From positions 1 to 64,000 of the forward strand of contig NZ_JACSCH020000003.1 of the NCBI RefSeq assembly GCF_014451325.2: DNA of 64,000 bases, given 5' to 3'. This DNA comes from Streptomyces sp. CB02980 (GTDB lineage: Bacteria; Actinomycetota; Actinomycetes; Streptomycetales; Streptomycetaceae). Made by a program: the position numbers and the translations under genes. Positions 24,849 to 37,279 of the stretch are shown piece by piece. Every line of letters begins with the position of its first letter. Within the stretch, counting starts at the first letter, position 1. Under the pieces are notes generated by a model. It made no database searches. It was not told the DNA's origin and worked only from the letters and a program-made list of their open reading frames with translations.

Positions 24849-26165
24849 GTGAAGCCGTTCCCCCTCCGTACCGGCGTCCGCTGGAAGATCGCCGTGGCCA
24901 TCGCGGCGGTCGGCGCGCTGATCGCGGTCACCCTGAGCATCGTCGTGCACAACGCCGCCCGGATCTCGATGCTCGACAACGCGCGCGAGGTGCAGATGGA
25001 GCGGTTGCTCTTCGCGCAGCGGATGTACGAGACGTCGAAGCCGAAGGAGCCGCGCTTCGGCACCAAGATCAACGACCCGTCGCTGCCCAGCCAGCTCGAC
25101 CAGCTGATGCGGGACAAGCGGCGCGGTACGTACGTGCAGGAGCACCGGCACGGCGGGCCGCCCGACGTGTGGGCGGCGGTGCCGCTCGCCAACGGCGACG
25201 TGCTCTCGCTGCACATCCCCTTCGCCGACCGCAGCGCGACGATCATGAACGATCTGGACCGTGCCCTCGTCATCGGCTCGGTCTCGGTGGTCTTCGGCGG
25301 CTGCGCCCTCGGCGTGCTCATCGGCGGCCAGCTCTCACGGCGGCTGCGGAAGGCCGCCGTCGCGGCCGGACGGGTCGCCCAGGGGAACACGGACGTCCGG
25401 GTCAGGGAGGCCGTCGGCGGGGTCGTACGGGACGAGACCGACGACCTGGCGTGGGCGGTCGACGCCCTCACCGACGCCCTCAACGAGCGGATCGAGGCCG
25501 AGCGCCGGGTCACCGCGGACATCGCGCACGAGCTGCGCACCCCGGTGACCGGGCTGCTCACGGCGGCCGAGCTGCTGCCGCCGGGGCGTCCGACCGAGCT
25601 CGTACGGGACCGGGCGCAGGCGATGCGGACGCTGGTCGAGGACGTGCTGGAGGTGGCCCGGCTCGACAGTGCGTCGGAGCGGGCGGAGCTCCAGGAGATC
25701 GCGCTCGGGGAGTTCGTGGAACGGCGGGTGCGGGCGCTCGATCCCGAGGTGGTCGTCCGGGTCGTCCACGACTCCTGGGTGAACACCGACCCGCGGCGCC
25801 TGGAGCGCGTCCTCGGCAACCTCCTCGCGAACGCCGCCAAGCACGGCAAGCCGCCGGTGGAGGTCACCGTCGAGGGCCGCGTCGTGCGGGTCCGCGACCA
25901 CGGTCCCGGTTTCCCCGAGGCGCTGCTCAAGGAGGGCCCGAGCCGGTTCCGTACGGGGACGAGCGACCGCGCGGGCCAGGGCCACGGCCTGGGCCTGACG
26001 ATCGCGTCCGGCCAGGCGCGGGTCCTGGGCGCGCGGCTGACCTTCCGGAACGTGGCCTCCGAGGCGGCGCCGAACGGAGTGGGCGGGGCGATCGCGGTGC
26101 TGTGGCTGCCGGACCACGCGCCGACGAACACGGGCAGCTTCCCGATCCTGCGGCCGGCCGACTGA
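24849..26165 (+). CDS. cseC: Sensor histidine kinase CseC
   Basis: The 438-residue membrane kinase has transmembrane helices at about 14-34 and 138-158 flanking an extracytoplasmic sensor domain of about 100 residues, then HAMP, the H-box DIAHELRTP with His227, an N-box NLLANAAKHG and a G-box GHGLGLTIASG. It senses cell-wall damage, for example by antibiotics acting on lipid II, and phosphorylates CseB. The GTG start at 24849 lies 44 bp after cseB without overlap. The operon ends in a strong hairpin. Confidence 0.95.
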   Translation: MKPFPLRTGVRWKIAVAIAAVGALIAVTLSIVVHNAARISMLDNAREVQMERLLFAQRMYETSKPKEPRFGTKINDPSLPSQLDQLMRDKRRGTYVQEHRHGGPPDVWAAVPLANGDVLSLHIPFADRSATIMNDLDRALVIGSVSVVFGGCALGVLIGGQLSRRLRKAAVAAGRVAQGNTDVRVREAVGGVVRDETDDLAWAVDALTDALNERIEAERRVTADIAHELRTPVTGLLTAAELLPPGRPTELVRDRAQAMRTLVEDVLEVARLDSASERAELQEIALGEFVERRVRALDPEVVVRVVHDSWVNTDPRRLERVLGNLLANAAKHGKPPVEVTVEGRVVRVRDHGPGFPEALLKEGPSRFRTGTSDRAGQGHGLGLTIASGQARVLGARLTFRNVASEAAPNGVGGAIAVLWLPDHAPTNTGSFPILRPAD

Positions 26166-26178
26166 GCCTTCGTACTGC

Positions 26179-26225
26179 TACGGCGGTGGGGCCGGCCCTG
26201 ACACGGGACCGGCCCCACCGCCGTA
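26179..26225. terminator. Terminator after the sigE-cse operon
   Basis: A perfect 17-bp stem, 26179-26195 with 26209-26225, begins TACGGCGGTGGGG. It lies between the convergent cseC and MFS genes. Confidence 0.85.
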
Positions 26226-26248
26226 CGCACGCACCTCTCACGGGGTGA

Positions 26249-27841
<1,593 letters not shown>

Positions 27842-27908
27842 TTACTTGCCGCCCGGCTAGTTACTACACTGGGGACGGTAGACCCGTAACTTGCCGGTCG
27901 TCAAGTAA
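27842..27908. promoter_or_regulatory. TetR/MFS divergent operator region
   Basis: The inverted repeat ACTTG (27889-27893) N8 CAAGT (27902-27906) lies 28 bp before the regulator start. The half-site ACTTGCCG occurs again at 27844-27851, close to the MFS start. This is the layout of a TetR operator that covers both promoters. Confidence 0.65.
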
Positions 27909-27933
27909 GTTCTTTGGAAAATGGAGGGCAGTC

Positions 27934-28491
27934 ATGGCCCGAGGCAACACCCGCCAGCGCATCCAGGACGAGGCCCTCGATCTCTTCGCCGAGCAGGGCT
28001 ACGAGAAGACCTCACTGCGCGAGATCGCGGAACGCCTCGACGTCACGAAGGCGGCGCTCTACTACCACTTCAAGACCAAGGAAGACATCCTCATCGGGAT
28101 CTTCGAGGACCTGACCCGGCCCATGGACGACCTGATCACCTGGGCCCAGGAGCAGCCCCGGACCCTGGAGACCCGGCAGGAGGTGCTGCGCCGCTACCAG
28201 GAGGCACTGCGCGCGGCGGCCCCGCTCTTCCGCTTCATGCAGGAGAACCAGGCGACGGTCCGCGAGCTGAGCGTCGGCCTCACCTTCAAGGAGCGGATGC
28301 TCGCGCTGACCGGGCTGATCCAGGAGCCGGACTTCGCGATGGTGGACCAGGTGCGCTGCGTCAGCGCGATCTTCACGCTGCACGCGGGCACGTTCTTCAT
28401 GCAGAACCTCGAGGGCGACCCCGAGGAGAAGCACAGGGCCACCCTCGAGGTCGCCCTCGATCTGCTCAATCAGGCCCACCGGGCCTCATGA
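27934..28491 (+). CDS. TetR-family repressor of the adjacent MFS pump
   Basis: The 185-residue regulator has an N-terminal helix-turn-helix (TSLREIAERLDVTKAALYYHF, about 28-48, named by its ends TSLR and YYHF) and a C-terminal ligand-binding domain with FMQENQATVRELS. ATG 27934 has GGAGGG 5 nt upstream. It is divergent from the DHA2 exporter, the typical partner of such a repressor. The target and autoregulation are inferred from the shared intergenic palindrome. It is followed closely by the convergent M23 peptidase gene. Confidence 0.92.
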   Translation: MARGNTRQRIQDEALDLFAEQGYEKTSLREIAERLDVTKAALYYHFKTKEDILIGIFEDLTRPMDDLITWAQEQPRTLETRQEVLRRYQEALRAAAPLFRFMQENQATVRELSVGLTFKERMLALTGLIQEPDFAMVDQVRCVSAIFTLHAGTFFMQNLEGDPEEKHRATLEVALDLLNQAHRAS

Positions 28492-28507
28492 GGTCTGTTC
28501 GTACGGC

Positions 28508-29215
28508 TCAGATGGAGACGCCGTGGGACCGCAGGAAGGCGGCCGGGTTCACGGCGGAGCCGTAGTTCGGGGTCGTACGGATCTCGAAGTGCAGGTGGGG
28601 GCCGGAGGAGTTGCCGGTGTTGCCCGAGAGGGCGATCTGCTGACCGGCGAGGACCTTCTGGCCGATGTGCACCTTGATCTTCGACAGGTGGGCGTACTGC
28701 GAGTACGTGCCGTTGGCGTGCTTGACGACGATCGCGTTGCCGTACGCGGGGCCGTCGCCGCCGCCGTTCGGGCCGGCCTTCACGACGGTGCCGGTGCCCG
28801 CGGCCTTGACCGGGGTGCCGACCGGAACGGCGAAGTCCTGGCCGGAGTGCTTGTGGGCCCACATGGCGCCGCCCTGGTTGTAGCTGGCGGTCAGCGTGTA
28901 CGCGGCGACCGGCTTGACCCAGGACGGGGCCTTCTTGGCGGCGACCGGCTTCACGGTGACGGCCTTCTTGACCGCGGCGGCCTTCTTGACGGCCGTGGCC
29001 TTCGCGGCGGCGGCCTTCACCTGGGCGGCGACGTGCGCCTGGGCGTCGGCCTGAGCGGCGACGGCGGCGGACGTGGTGACCGCGACCGGCGCGGTGACGG
29101 CCTTGCCCTCGGCGGCGAAGGCGGACCCAGCTCCGGTCACCATCGTCGCCCCCAGGCCGGCGGCGGCAAGAGCGACGACGGTGACACGGGCGGCGGGGTT
29201 CATGCGCTTCGACAT
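28508..29215 (-). CDS. Secreted M23-family peptidase (LytM-like)
   Basis: The 235-residue precursor has a Sec signal (about 1-35, VTVVALAAAGLGATMVTGAG before AFA|AEG), an Ala/Lys-rich linker with repeats of AAAVKKAVTVKPVAAKK (about 60-100) and a LytM domain. The zinc ligands are in HSGQDFA (His and Asp) and HLHFEI (HxH). Such enzymes cut peptidoglycan cross-bridges, and catalytic residues look intact. ATG 29215 has GGAGG about 10 nt upstream. It sits downstream of a 660-bp region without genes. Confidence 0.93.
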   Translation of the reverse strand: MSKRMNPAARVTVVALAAAGLGATMVTGAGSAFAAEGKAVTAPVAVTTSAAVAAQADAQAHVAAQVKAAAAKATAVKKAAAVKKAVTVKPVAAKKAPSWVKPVAAYTLTASYNQGGAMWAHKHSGQDFAVPVGTPVKAAGTGTVVKAGPNGGGDGPAYGNAIVVKHANGTYSQYAHLSKIKVHIGQKVLAGQQIALSGNTGNSSGPHLHFEIRTTPNYGSAVNPAAFLRSHGVSI

Positions 29216-29876
29216 ACGGGGGAAACCTCCGGGAAGTACGGGACCCGACGCGAACGGTGCTCTGCGTCGGGCTTGCTCATCCTTGGTAACCCGGACCCCC
29301 AGCCATCCCAAAACACCCCATCTACGACATCGGGTCGTAGCGATCTCCGGGGAAGTTCAGCTCTTGACGCCCCTCGGGGCCGCCTTCGAAATCGGACATA
29401 CCGGCACAAGAGAACCGGTTTATCCGCATGTCACGGAGACCGGAACCGCGCAAAACGCCGTCTGGCGTCCGGTTCGGGACCCTCGGGGACCAAAGTCCTG
29501 GCGGTTCACTCCTGAACGTCCCGAATCGACACCAAAGGTCGCCACTATTCCGGTTAGTACCCCTCAAAACCCCTGTGCGCCTTGTCACCAGGCACCGGCC
29601 GCCAATGGGACCTGGGTCACGCAACCGAGCCGTCCGGAAGGCCGTCCCGCACCACGCCGACCGCTTCGGGGACGCACGGGGGGACACCCATGGGGCCGGC
29701 ACTCATCGACACGCGCCCCACCTCGGCCGCGATCGGTCCGATCCTGGTAAAACTGCAGGTCAGCGGCGATCCAGGGGTGGATCCTGGCCCCTGGCGCCCG
29801 GCTCGCCGGCGTCGTCCGCCATCGAAATCCGCATATGGGCTGACCGCCCTCCCCCTCCCCCGCTACGTTCACCGTC
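29216..29876. other. Long intergenic region before the M23 and trypco2 genes
   Basis: No convincing gene of usual size is present. On the minus strand a 25-codon ORF (29398-29324) reads MSDFEGGPEGRQELNFPGDR and ends at a 7-bp perfect hairpin CTACGAC-CCGAT-GTCGTAG (29340-29322). On the plus strand near the trypco2 promoter are nested inverted repeats (GATCCA-GGGG-TGGATC at 29768-29783; CCAGGGG/CCCCTGG at 29771-29794). I looked for a ydaO c-di-AMP riboswitch before the M23 gene and did not find its conserved blocks. Confidence 0.5.
29840..29869 (+). promoter_or_regulatory. Promoter of the trypco2-NACHT operon
   Basis: CTGACC (29840-29845), an 18-bp spacer and TACGTT (29864-29869) form a reasonable vegetative-type promoter. 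The -10 stands 7 nt before ATG 29877, so the transcript is likely leaderless. Confidence 0.55.
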
Positions 29877-30242
29877 ATGACCGACATCGAGCTCGCCGAC
29901 GCCATCGAGTCCGTACGCGATCAACTCGTCGAGGCGGCCGGCCGCGCCACCGGCAAGCCCGTCACCTTCGAAGTGGGCGACATCGAGATGGAGTTCACGA
30001 TCGAGCTCCGCAAGGAGGTGAAGGGCGGGGCCAAGGTCAAGGCCTGGGTCGTCGAGGCCAGCACCGACGCCTCCCGCACCCGGGGCGACACCCACCGCGT
30101 CTCCTTCACCCTCAAGCCGCGGAACGCCACGACGAACGGACCCTGGCTCGTCGGCAACGACGACGCCGGGGACACCTCCGCGTTCGGCGACACCTTCGAC
30201 CACGGCTCCGAGTCCGGCTCCGCCGACGGGCCCGCGCGTTGA
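29877..30242 (+). CDS. Trypco2 (trypsin-co-occurring domain 2) protein
   Basis: The 121-residue protein matches the trypco2 pattern: an N-terminal helix IELADAIESVRDQLVEAA, then strands GKPVTFEVGDIEMEFTIEL and GGAKVKAWVVEAS, and THRVSFTLKP. The C-terminal 25 residues are acidic and disordered. Trypco domains are named for being encoded beside trypsin-like proteases in NTP-dependent conflict systems; their biochemical role is unsettled. That is the situation here: the next gene, 2 bp away, is a trypsin-NACHT protein. The two are surely cotranscribed, and the small protein may be the sensor, adaptor or regulated substrate of the protease. Confidence 0.85.
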   Translation: MTDIELADAIESVRDQLVEAAGRATGKPVTFEVGDIEMEFTIELRKEVKGGAKVKAWVVEASTDASRTRGDTHRVSFTLKPRNATTNGPWLVGNDDAGDTSAFGDTFDHGSESGSADGPAR

Positions 30243-30244
30243 CG

Positions 30245-33100
30245 ATGCCCCTGCCGAGCCCCTCCGTACGCCTCCCCGTCGTCGTCCACTCCGAGCAGCA
30301 CGGACAGCAGGGCAGCGGTGTCCTGCTCACCGCCGACACCGTCCTCACCTGCGCGCATGTACTGGGGAACGCCTACACGGCCTGGGTGGCCGTGCCCGGC
30401 CGTGCCGAGCGCGTCCTCTGCCAGGTGATCTGGTCGGACCAGCGGCTCGACGCCGCACTGCTCGAGGCGCCGGAGAGCCTGGTCCTGCCCCGCGGCGACC
30501 AGTACCGGGCCAGAATCAGCCTGCTCGCCACCGACCGGCCCGTGCCCGACTGCGAGATCCTCGGCTACCCGCGGGTGCAGCGGTACGGCAACGGGCACGT
30601 CGAGAGCGATCAGTACCGGGGCACGCTCCTCCCCGTCGCCGGACTCGTCCGGCGCACGATGGTCGTCGAGCTCGACGCGCCCCCGGCCACCGAACCCGCC
30701 GACGGGAGCTCGCCCCTCGCCGGTCTCTCGGGCGGGCCCGTCGTCGCGGGCGACGGGCTGCTCGGCATCGTCCGGGAGATCCCGCGCGGTCGCGGCCACC
30801 GGCGGGTCGAGTGCGTTCCCCTGCGCGCCATCGCCGCCGACGCCCACTTCCTCGTGGCCTTCACGCAGGCCACCGGTCGGGGCTTCCCCTCGCTCACCGC
30901 CCTCACCCGGCACAGCTCGGCCGACTCCCCGTACGAGCAGGAGTACGGGGAGGCCATCGGCGCCGCCTACCGCCGCACGCGAGTCTTCGGCCTCGACGAG
31001 CTCGGCAGACGCGCGGCCGAGTGGGACCTGGACACCGCATATCTGTCCCTGGAGGCCGCGTCGAAGGACCATGACACGACGCCCGTCCCCCGCCCCCGCC
31101 GTGTCGACGAACTCCTCGCCTCCCGCCCCCGTGTCCTCCTCCGCGGTGACGCGGGCGCCGGCAAGACCACCCTGGTCTGGTGGCTCGCCGCCCACGCGGC
31201 CGCCGGGACCCTCGGCCCGCAACTCGCCGAGCTGAACGGCCTCGTCCCCCTGGTCGTCCCGCTCCGGACACTCCGGGGTCGCGGCTCCAGGTTCCCCTCG
31301 CCGGCCGAGCTCCCCGGAACGGCCGGCCTGATGGTCGACTCCCCGCCCGACGGCTGGGCCGGTCGGGTCCTGTCCGGCGGACGGGCACTGCTGCTGGTCG
31401 ACGGCCTCGACGAGGTGTCCCCGGAGGACCGGGAGGCGGCACACGCCTGGCTCTCGGGGCTCCTCGCCCGCTTCCCCCTGACCCGCTGCGTGGCGACCGT
31501 GCGGCCGCTCGCCGTGGGGCCCGAGTGGCTGGCCGGCGAAGGCTTCGAGGAGCTGACCCTCCTGCCCATGCGCGACCAGGACATCCAGGCCTTCGTCACC
31601 GCCTGGCACGATGCCGCCCGCCTCGACGGCGAGGACCCTGAGGCGCTGACCGGCCTCGAACAGGATCTGCTCCAGCAGTTCCGGCACAACCCGACGCTCT
31701 CCGACCTGGCCCGCACCCCGCTCCTCTGCGCGGTCATCTGCGCGCTCCACCGGTTACGGGACGGCTTCCTGCCGGAGACCCGCTGGGCGCTGTACGACTC
31801 CGCCCTGCAGATGCTCCTCGGCGCCCGCGACGACCGGCGCCGGATCGACGCCCCCGACGGCATCCGGATGTCGGTGGAGGAGCACCGGCAGCTCCTCCAG
31901 CGGCTGGCGGCCTGGCTGGTCCGGACCGGCCAGACGGAGTTCACCCGGGAACAGGCGCTGCACCGGCTGAACCGCGCACTGCCAGGGATGCCGCAGGTCG
32001 CCGCACAGGGGACACCCGAAGAGATCCTCACCCACCTGCTCAACCGCAGCGGCCTGCTCCAGGAGCGGACGGACGACGTCTTCCAGTTCGCACACCGCAC
32101 GTTCCAGGACTTCCTCGCGGCGAAGGAGTGCGTGGAGGACGACCTCGTGGCGGAGCTCCTGCGCCACGCGTGGGAGGAGCAGTGGCACGACGTCCTCCTG
32201 CTCGCGGCCGGCCACTGCTCGCGCCGTGAGCTGCCCGTCCTCGTCGAGGGTCTGCTCGCGGCGGCGGGCTCGACCACCTCGGACCGGGACCTGAGAACCA
32301 CGCTGTACGTGCTGGCGGCGCTGTGCGCCCAGCACGCGGCGTGGCTGTCCGAACCCGTTCGCGACCGCGTACGGGACGGGGTGGCGTCGGTGCTGCCGCC
32401 ACGGAGTCCGGAGCAGGTGTCCGAGCTGGCCCGGCTCGGCCCGTACGTGCTGCCGCTGCTGCCCGGCCCCCACCCGGACGGCCGGTTCGACGAGAACGTG
32501 ATCGAGGTGATCTGCGCGGTCGGAGGCGCGGAGGCCGTCCCGTACGCCCGCGGTTTCGTCCCTTCGCAGTTTGACTACCGGCTGGCCTTCCACTGGCGTT
32601 CCTTCCCCCTCGCGGACTACGCACGCGAGGTCCTGGCCCACCTCGACTTCGCCACGACCCCTCTGCCCGTCTCGACCCGGGCGGAACTCGCCCACCTGGA
32701 CCTGCTCGGCCGCGTCGCACACGTGGGCTTCTTCGGCGACTTCACCGGCGAGGATCTCGCCCGGGCCATCGACTGTGTGCGTCCCGACCGGGTCGAGATC
32801 TTCAGCAGCACGGTTCTGGACGGCGTGGAATGGCTCCGGGACTGCTCGGTGAGGCCCCGGAGCCTCACCGTCAAGGACTGCCCCGGCGTGACCAGTCTGC
32901 TCCCGCTCACCGAGCTGGAGGGCCTCGAGGTCATCCAGCTCCAGGAACTTGCCCTGCGGCCCAACGACGTGCGCGCCCTCGTCGCCATGCCGGGGCTGCG
33001 GATCCTCAGCCTCCCGGCCGTCCCGACCGGCCGGCCTGGCGCGCTCGACCTGGCGACCCTGCGGGCCTCGCGGCCCGACCTCGACCTCCGGACCCTCTGA
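30245..33100 (+). CDS. Trypsin-NACHT-leucine-rich STAND protein (bacterial NLR-like)
   Basis: The 951-residue protein starts with a trypsin-like serine protease domain (about 1-215) having His38 in TCAHVLG, Asp69 in RLDAALLEA and Ser162 in GLSGGPVV, so the triad looks complete. A NACHT NTPase follows, with Walker A GDAGAGKTT (301-309) and Walker B LLLVDGLDE (382-390) showing the NACHT-type second acidic pair. Then come helical winged-helix-like segments (NPTLSDLARTPLLCAVICAL; FQFAHRTFQDFLAAKE). A C-terminal leucine-rich region (about 800-951) contains VTSLLPLTELEGLEVIQLQEL and VRALVAMPGLRILSLP. This resembles animal NLRs with an N-terminal protease effector. Bacterial NACHT proteins include proven antiphage factors; this one is untested. 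Confidence 0.88.
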   Translation: MPLPSPSVRLPVVVHSEQHGQQGSGVLLTADTVLTCAHVLGNAYTAWVAVPGRAERVLCQVIWSDQRLDAALLEAPESLVLPRGDQYRARISLLATDRPVPDCEILGYPRVQRYGNGHVESDQYRGTLLPVAGLVRRTMVVELDAPPATEPADGSSPLAGLSGGPVVAGDGLLGIVREIPRGRGHRRVECVPLRAIAADAHFLVAFTQATGRGFPSLTALTRHSSADSPYEQEYGEAIGAAYRRTRVFGLDELGRRAAEWDLDTAYLSLEAASKDHDTTPVPRPRRVDELLASRPRVLLRGDAGAGKTTLVWWLAAHAAAGTLGPQLAELNGLVPLVVPLRTLRGRGSRFPSPAELPGTAGLMVDSPPDGWAGRVLSGGRALLLVDGLDEVSPEDREAAHAWLSGLLARFPLTRCVATVRPLAVGPEWLAGEGFEELTLLPMRDQDIQAFVTAWHDAARLDGEDPEALTGLEQDLLQQFRHNPTLSDLARTPLLCAVICALHRLRDGFLPETRWALYDSALQMLLGARDDRRRIDAPDGIRMSVEEHRQLLQRLAAWLVRTGQTEFTREQALHRLNRALPGMPQVAAQGTPEEILTHLLNRSGLLQERTDDVFQFAHRTFQDFLAAKECVEDDLVAELLRHAWEEQWHDVLLLAAGHCSRRELPVLVEGLLAAAGSTTSDRDLRTTLYVLAALCAQHAAWLSEPVRDRVRDGVASVLPPRSPEQVSELARLGPYVLPLLPGPHPDGRFDENVIEVICAVGGAEAVPYARGFVPSQFDYRLAFHWRSFPLADYAREVLAHLDFATTPLPVSTRAELAHLDLLGRVAHVGFFGDFTGEDLARAIDCVRPDRVEIFSSTVLDGVEWLRDCSVRPRSLTVKDCPGVTSLLPLTELEGLEVIQLQELALRPNDVRALVAMPGLRILSLPAVPTGRPGALDLATLRASRPDLDLRTL

Positions 33101-33110
33101 GGAACGCGCA

Positions 33111-33152
33111 AAGGGGCGGCCCCGGAACCAGTAGGTTCCGGGGCCGCCCCTT
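33111..33152. terminator. Strong bidirectional terminator
   Basis: A perfect 18-bp stem (33111-33128 with 33135-33152, beginning AAGGGGCGGCCCC) with loop CAGTAG separates the convergent NACHT and clpC genes. Confidence 0.9.
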
Positions 33153-33170
33153 GTGCTCAGGCGGTGAGCC

Positions 33171-35693
<2,523 letters not shown>

Positions 35694-36187
35694 CGTTAAT
35701 CGCTCCTCAGAGCGGTCAGTCAGTTAGGGGTCGATCCCCTCCCTGTCCTTCCGCAGCTTAGTCCCGCAAGCGGGGACCGCTCATTCCAACTGCCGACATC
35801 CGTCCGGATCACCCCACCTTCCGCGGGGAGACCTGCTGCCGAACAGCCGACAAATGCTCCAACCCGATGGTGCGAGACGATGTTCCCGCAGGCCAAGTAG
35901 TTACCCGCGCCATCAGTACGCCGATGGCGAACGTGAGACGCCGAAGCCCGCGAGTCGCCCCTCTCCACTAGGAATGTCTTACCCGTAAGGACGGACACTC
36001 CATGCGGCGCACCCCGGTTCCCTCCGCTACCAGCGAACACCCTTGCGCTGCCGAATGCACTCGTACGCCCCATCACGGACACCTTGTGCGTTCGGAGGGG
36101 GACCGTGCGTCACCGGGAACGGGGAGCCGGGCGGCCGTCGCGCCCTCTCGGGCGTAACCAACGCACCTCTCCGGGAGTTCCCCGGGC
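35694..36187. other. clpC upstream region
   Basis: This holds the clpC promoter region, including a ClgR-like operator at 35916-35932 and a long leader. A 120-codon minus-strand ORF across it (36082-35720) has no recognisable features. I see no other gene. Confidence 0.5.
35916..35932 (-). promoter_or_regulatory. ClgR-type operator upstream of clpC
   Basis: On the minus strand GTTCGC-CATCG-GCGTAC matches the described Streptomyces ClgR motif GTTCGC-N5-GCG. ClgR activates clp and lon genes, and the site is correctly oriented before clpC. A possible -10 (TAACTA) follows about 12 bp further on. Confidence 0.6.
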
Positions 36188-36778
36188 ATGCCCTTCACCG
36201 TCCCGCTTCCCCGTACGCCGATCGACGGCGGTCTCGCACGGTGGTACGAGCACGAGCTCGGCTGGGCGACGGTGGTCGGCCCGCCGGTGCAGCTGGTCAC
36301 GGGGCTGCGCTTCGACGTCCTGGAGCTGCCCGCCGCCGCCGGCCGCGGTGTACTGCGCAGGATGGGTCCGGCGACGGGTCCGGTGGCTCTGCTGGGGCGC
36401 CGGATGCGGTTGCTCGTGGCCGCGGGGAGCGCGGAGGAGCTGCCGGGACTGCTCGACTGGCTCGAGTGGGGCGGGATCTCGCTGGATCTCGCCGCGCTGG
36501 GCACCGACGGCCGGATGACCGCGCCCCTTCCCCCGGGGCGGGGCGGATCCGGCGCGCCGGGCGCCGCCGTGTGGCTGCGGGCCCCGGCACCGGGCCGCGA
36601 GGTCGAGTCCTCGCTGCCGGCGCTGCGGTCCGCGCCGTGGGGCGATGGGACCGCCCCGTGCCTGGTGCGCCTCGTGGCCGCCGCCGCCGCGGAGTGCCAC
36701 CGGGTGCGGCTGCTGAGTGCCCGGGCCCGGGGGCCGGTGGCTCAGCAGCTGTCGCCTCAGCGGTTCGCGTCCTCGTAG
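36188..36778 (+). CDS. Conserved protein resembling a primase-polymerase N-terminal fragment
   Basis: The 196-residue protein is located between clpC and lsr2, as in other Streptomyces. Segments WYEHELGWATVVGPPVQLVTGLRFDVLELPAAAG and LLVAAGSAEELPGLLDWLEWGG resemble the N-terminal module of actinobacterial bifunctional primase/polymerase proteins. However, I cannot see the catalytic acidic residues, so it may be a regulatory or decayed derivative. ATG 36188 follows GGGAG by about 11 nt. Its 3' end overlaps lsr2 tail to tail by 22 bp. No membrane segments are seen. Confidence 0.75.
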   Translation: MPFTVPLPRTPIDGGLARWYEHELGWATVVGPPVQLVTGLRFDVLELPAAAGRGVLRRMGPATGPVALLGRRMRLLVAAGSAEELPGLLDWLEWGGISLDLAALGTDGRMTAPLPPGRGGSGAPGAAVWLRAPAPGREVESSLPALRSAPWGDGTAPCLVRLVAAAAAECHRVRLLSARARGPVAQQLSPQRFASS

Positions 36779-37092
36779 GCAGCCTTGATGTCGGCGGGAA
36801 CGCGACCGCGGTCGTTCACGTTCATGCCGTTCTCCTTGGCCCACGCGCGGATCTTCGCGGTGTCCTGGCTACCCGTCGCCACGGCGCGGCCCTTGCCGCG
36901 TCCACCGGTGGTGCGACCACCGGTACGACGGCCACTCGTGGTGTACGGCTCGAGCAGGCCACGGAGCTTTTCCGCGTTGGCGGTGGTGAGGTCGATCTCG
37001 TAGGTCTTGCCGTCCAGCGCGAACGTCACGGTCTCGTCCGCCTCGACGCCGTCGAGGTCGTCGACAAGAAGGACCTGAACCTTCTGTGCCAC
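36757..37092 (-). CDS. lsr2: Nucleoid-associated xenogeneic silencer Lsr2
   Basis: Lsr2 binds AT-rich DNA and silences foreign genes in Actinobacteria. The 111-residue protein has the N-terminal oligomerisation strands (AQKVQVLLVDDLDG...VTFALDGKTYEIDL, about 2-40), a basic Gly/Arg/Thr linker (GRRTGGRTTGGRGKGR) and the C-terminal DNA-binding domain with IRAWAKENGMNVNDRGR, where RGR is the AT-hook-like contact. GTG 37092 has AGGA 7 nt upstream. The upstream 180 bp are unusually AT-rich for this genome and could be an autoregulatory site. Confidence 0.96.
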   Translation of the reverse strand: MAQKVQVLLVDDLDGVEADETVTFALDGKTYEIDLTTANAEKLRGLLEPYTTSGRRTGGRTTGGRGKGRAVATGSQDTAKIRAWAKENGMNVNDRGRVPADIKAAYEDANR

Positions 37093-37279
37093 CGGATTTC
37101 CTTTCATCGAAAATGCAGTACGCGGAAAGGAAACCGCTTTTCCCGGAAAAACACAAACCCCTGGCAGAGGTTCAGAACCCTGGCAACGCGGGAAACGTGC
37201 GCGATTCGGACATAGGGTTCCGTCGGGGTTCCCCGCGGGCTTCCGTCCGGCGTTCCACGGGGTTCCCCGGCGTTCCGTG

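Noticed and set aside
29216-29400. ydaO-type c-di-AMP riboswitch before the M23 peptidase
   Set aside because: Considered because disA is present and such switches precede Streptomyces cell-wall hydrolases, but the conserved sequence blocks were not found by eye. An Infernal search with RF00379 would settle it.
35720-36082. 120-codon minus-strand ORF upstream of clpC
   Set aside because: It covers the clpC promoter and ClgR-like box and has no recognisable sequence features or ribosome site.
37225-37268. Two GGGG-TT-CCCC inverted repeats between lsr2 and the N-acetyltransferase gene
   Set aside because: Too short and GC-only to call operators or terminators with confidence.
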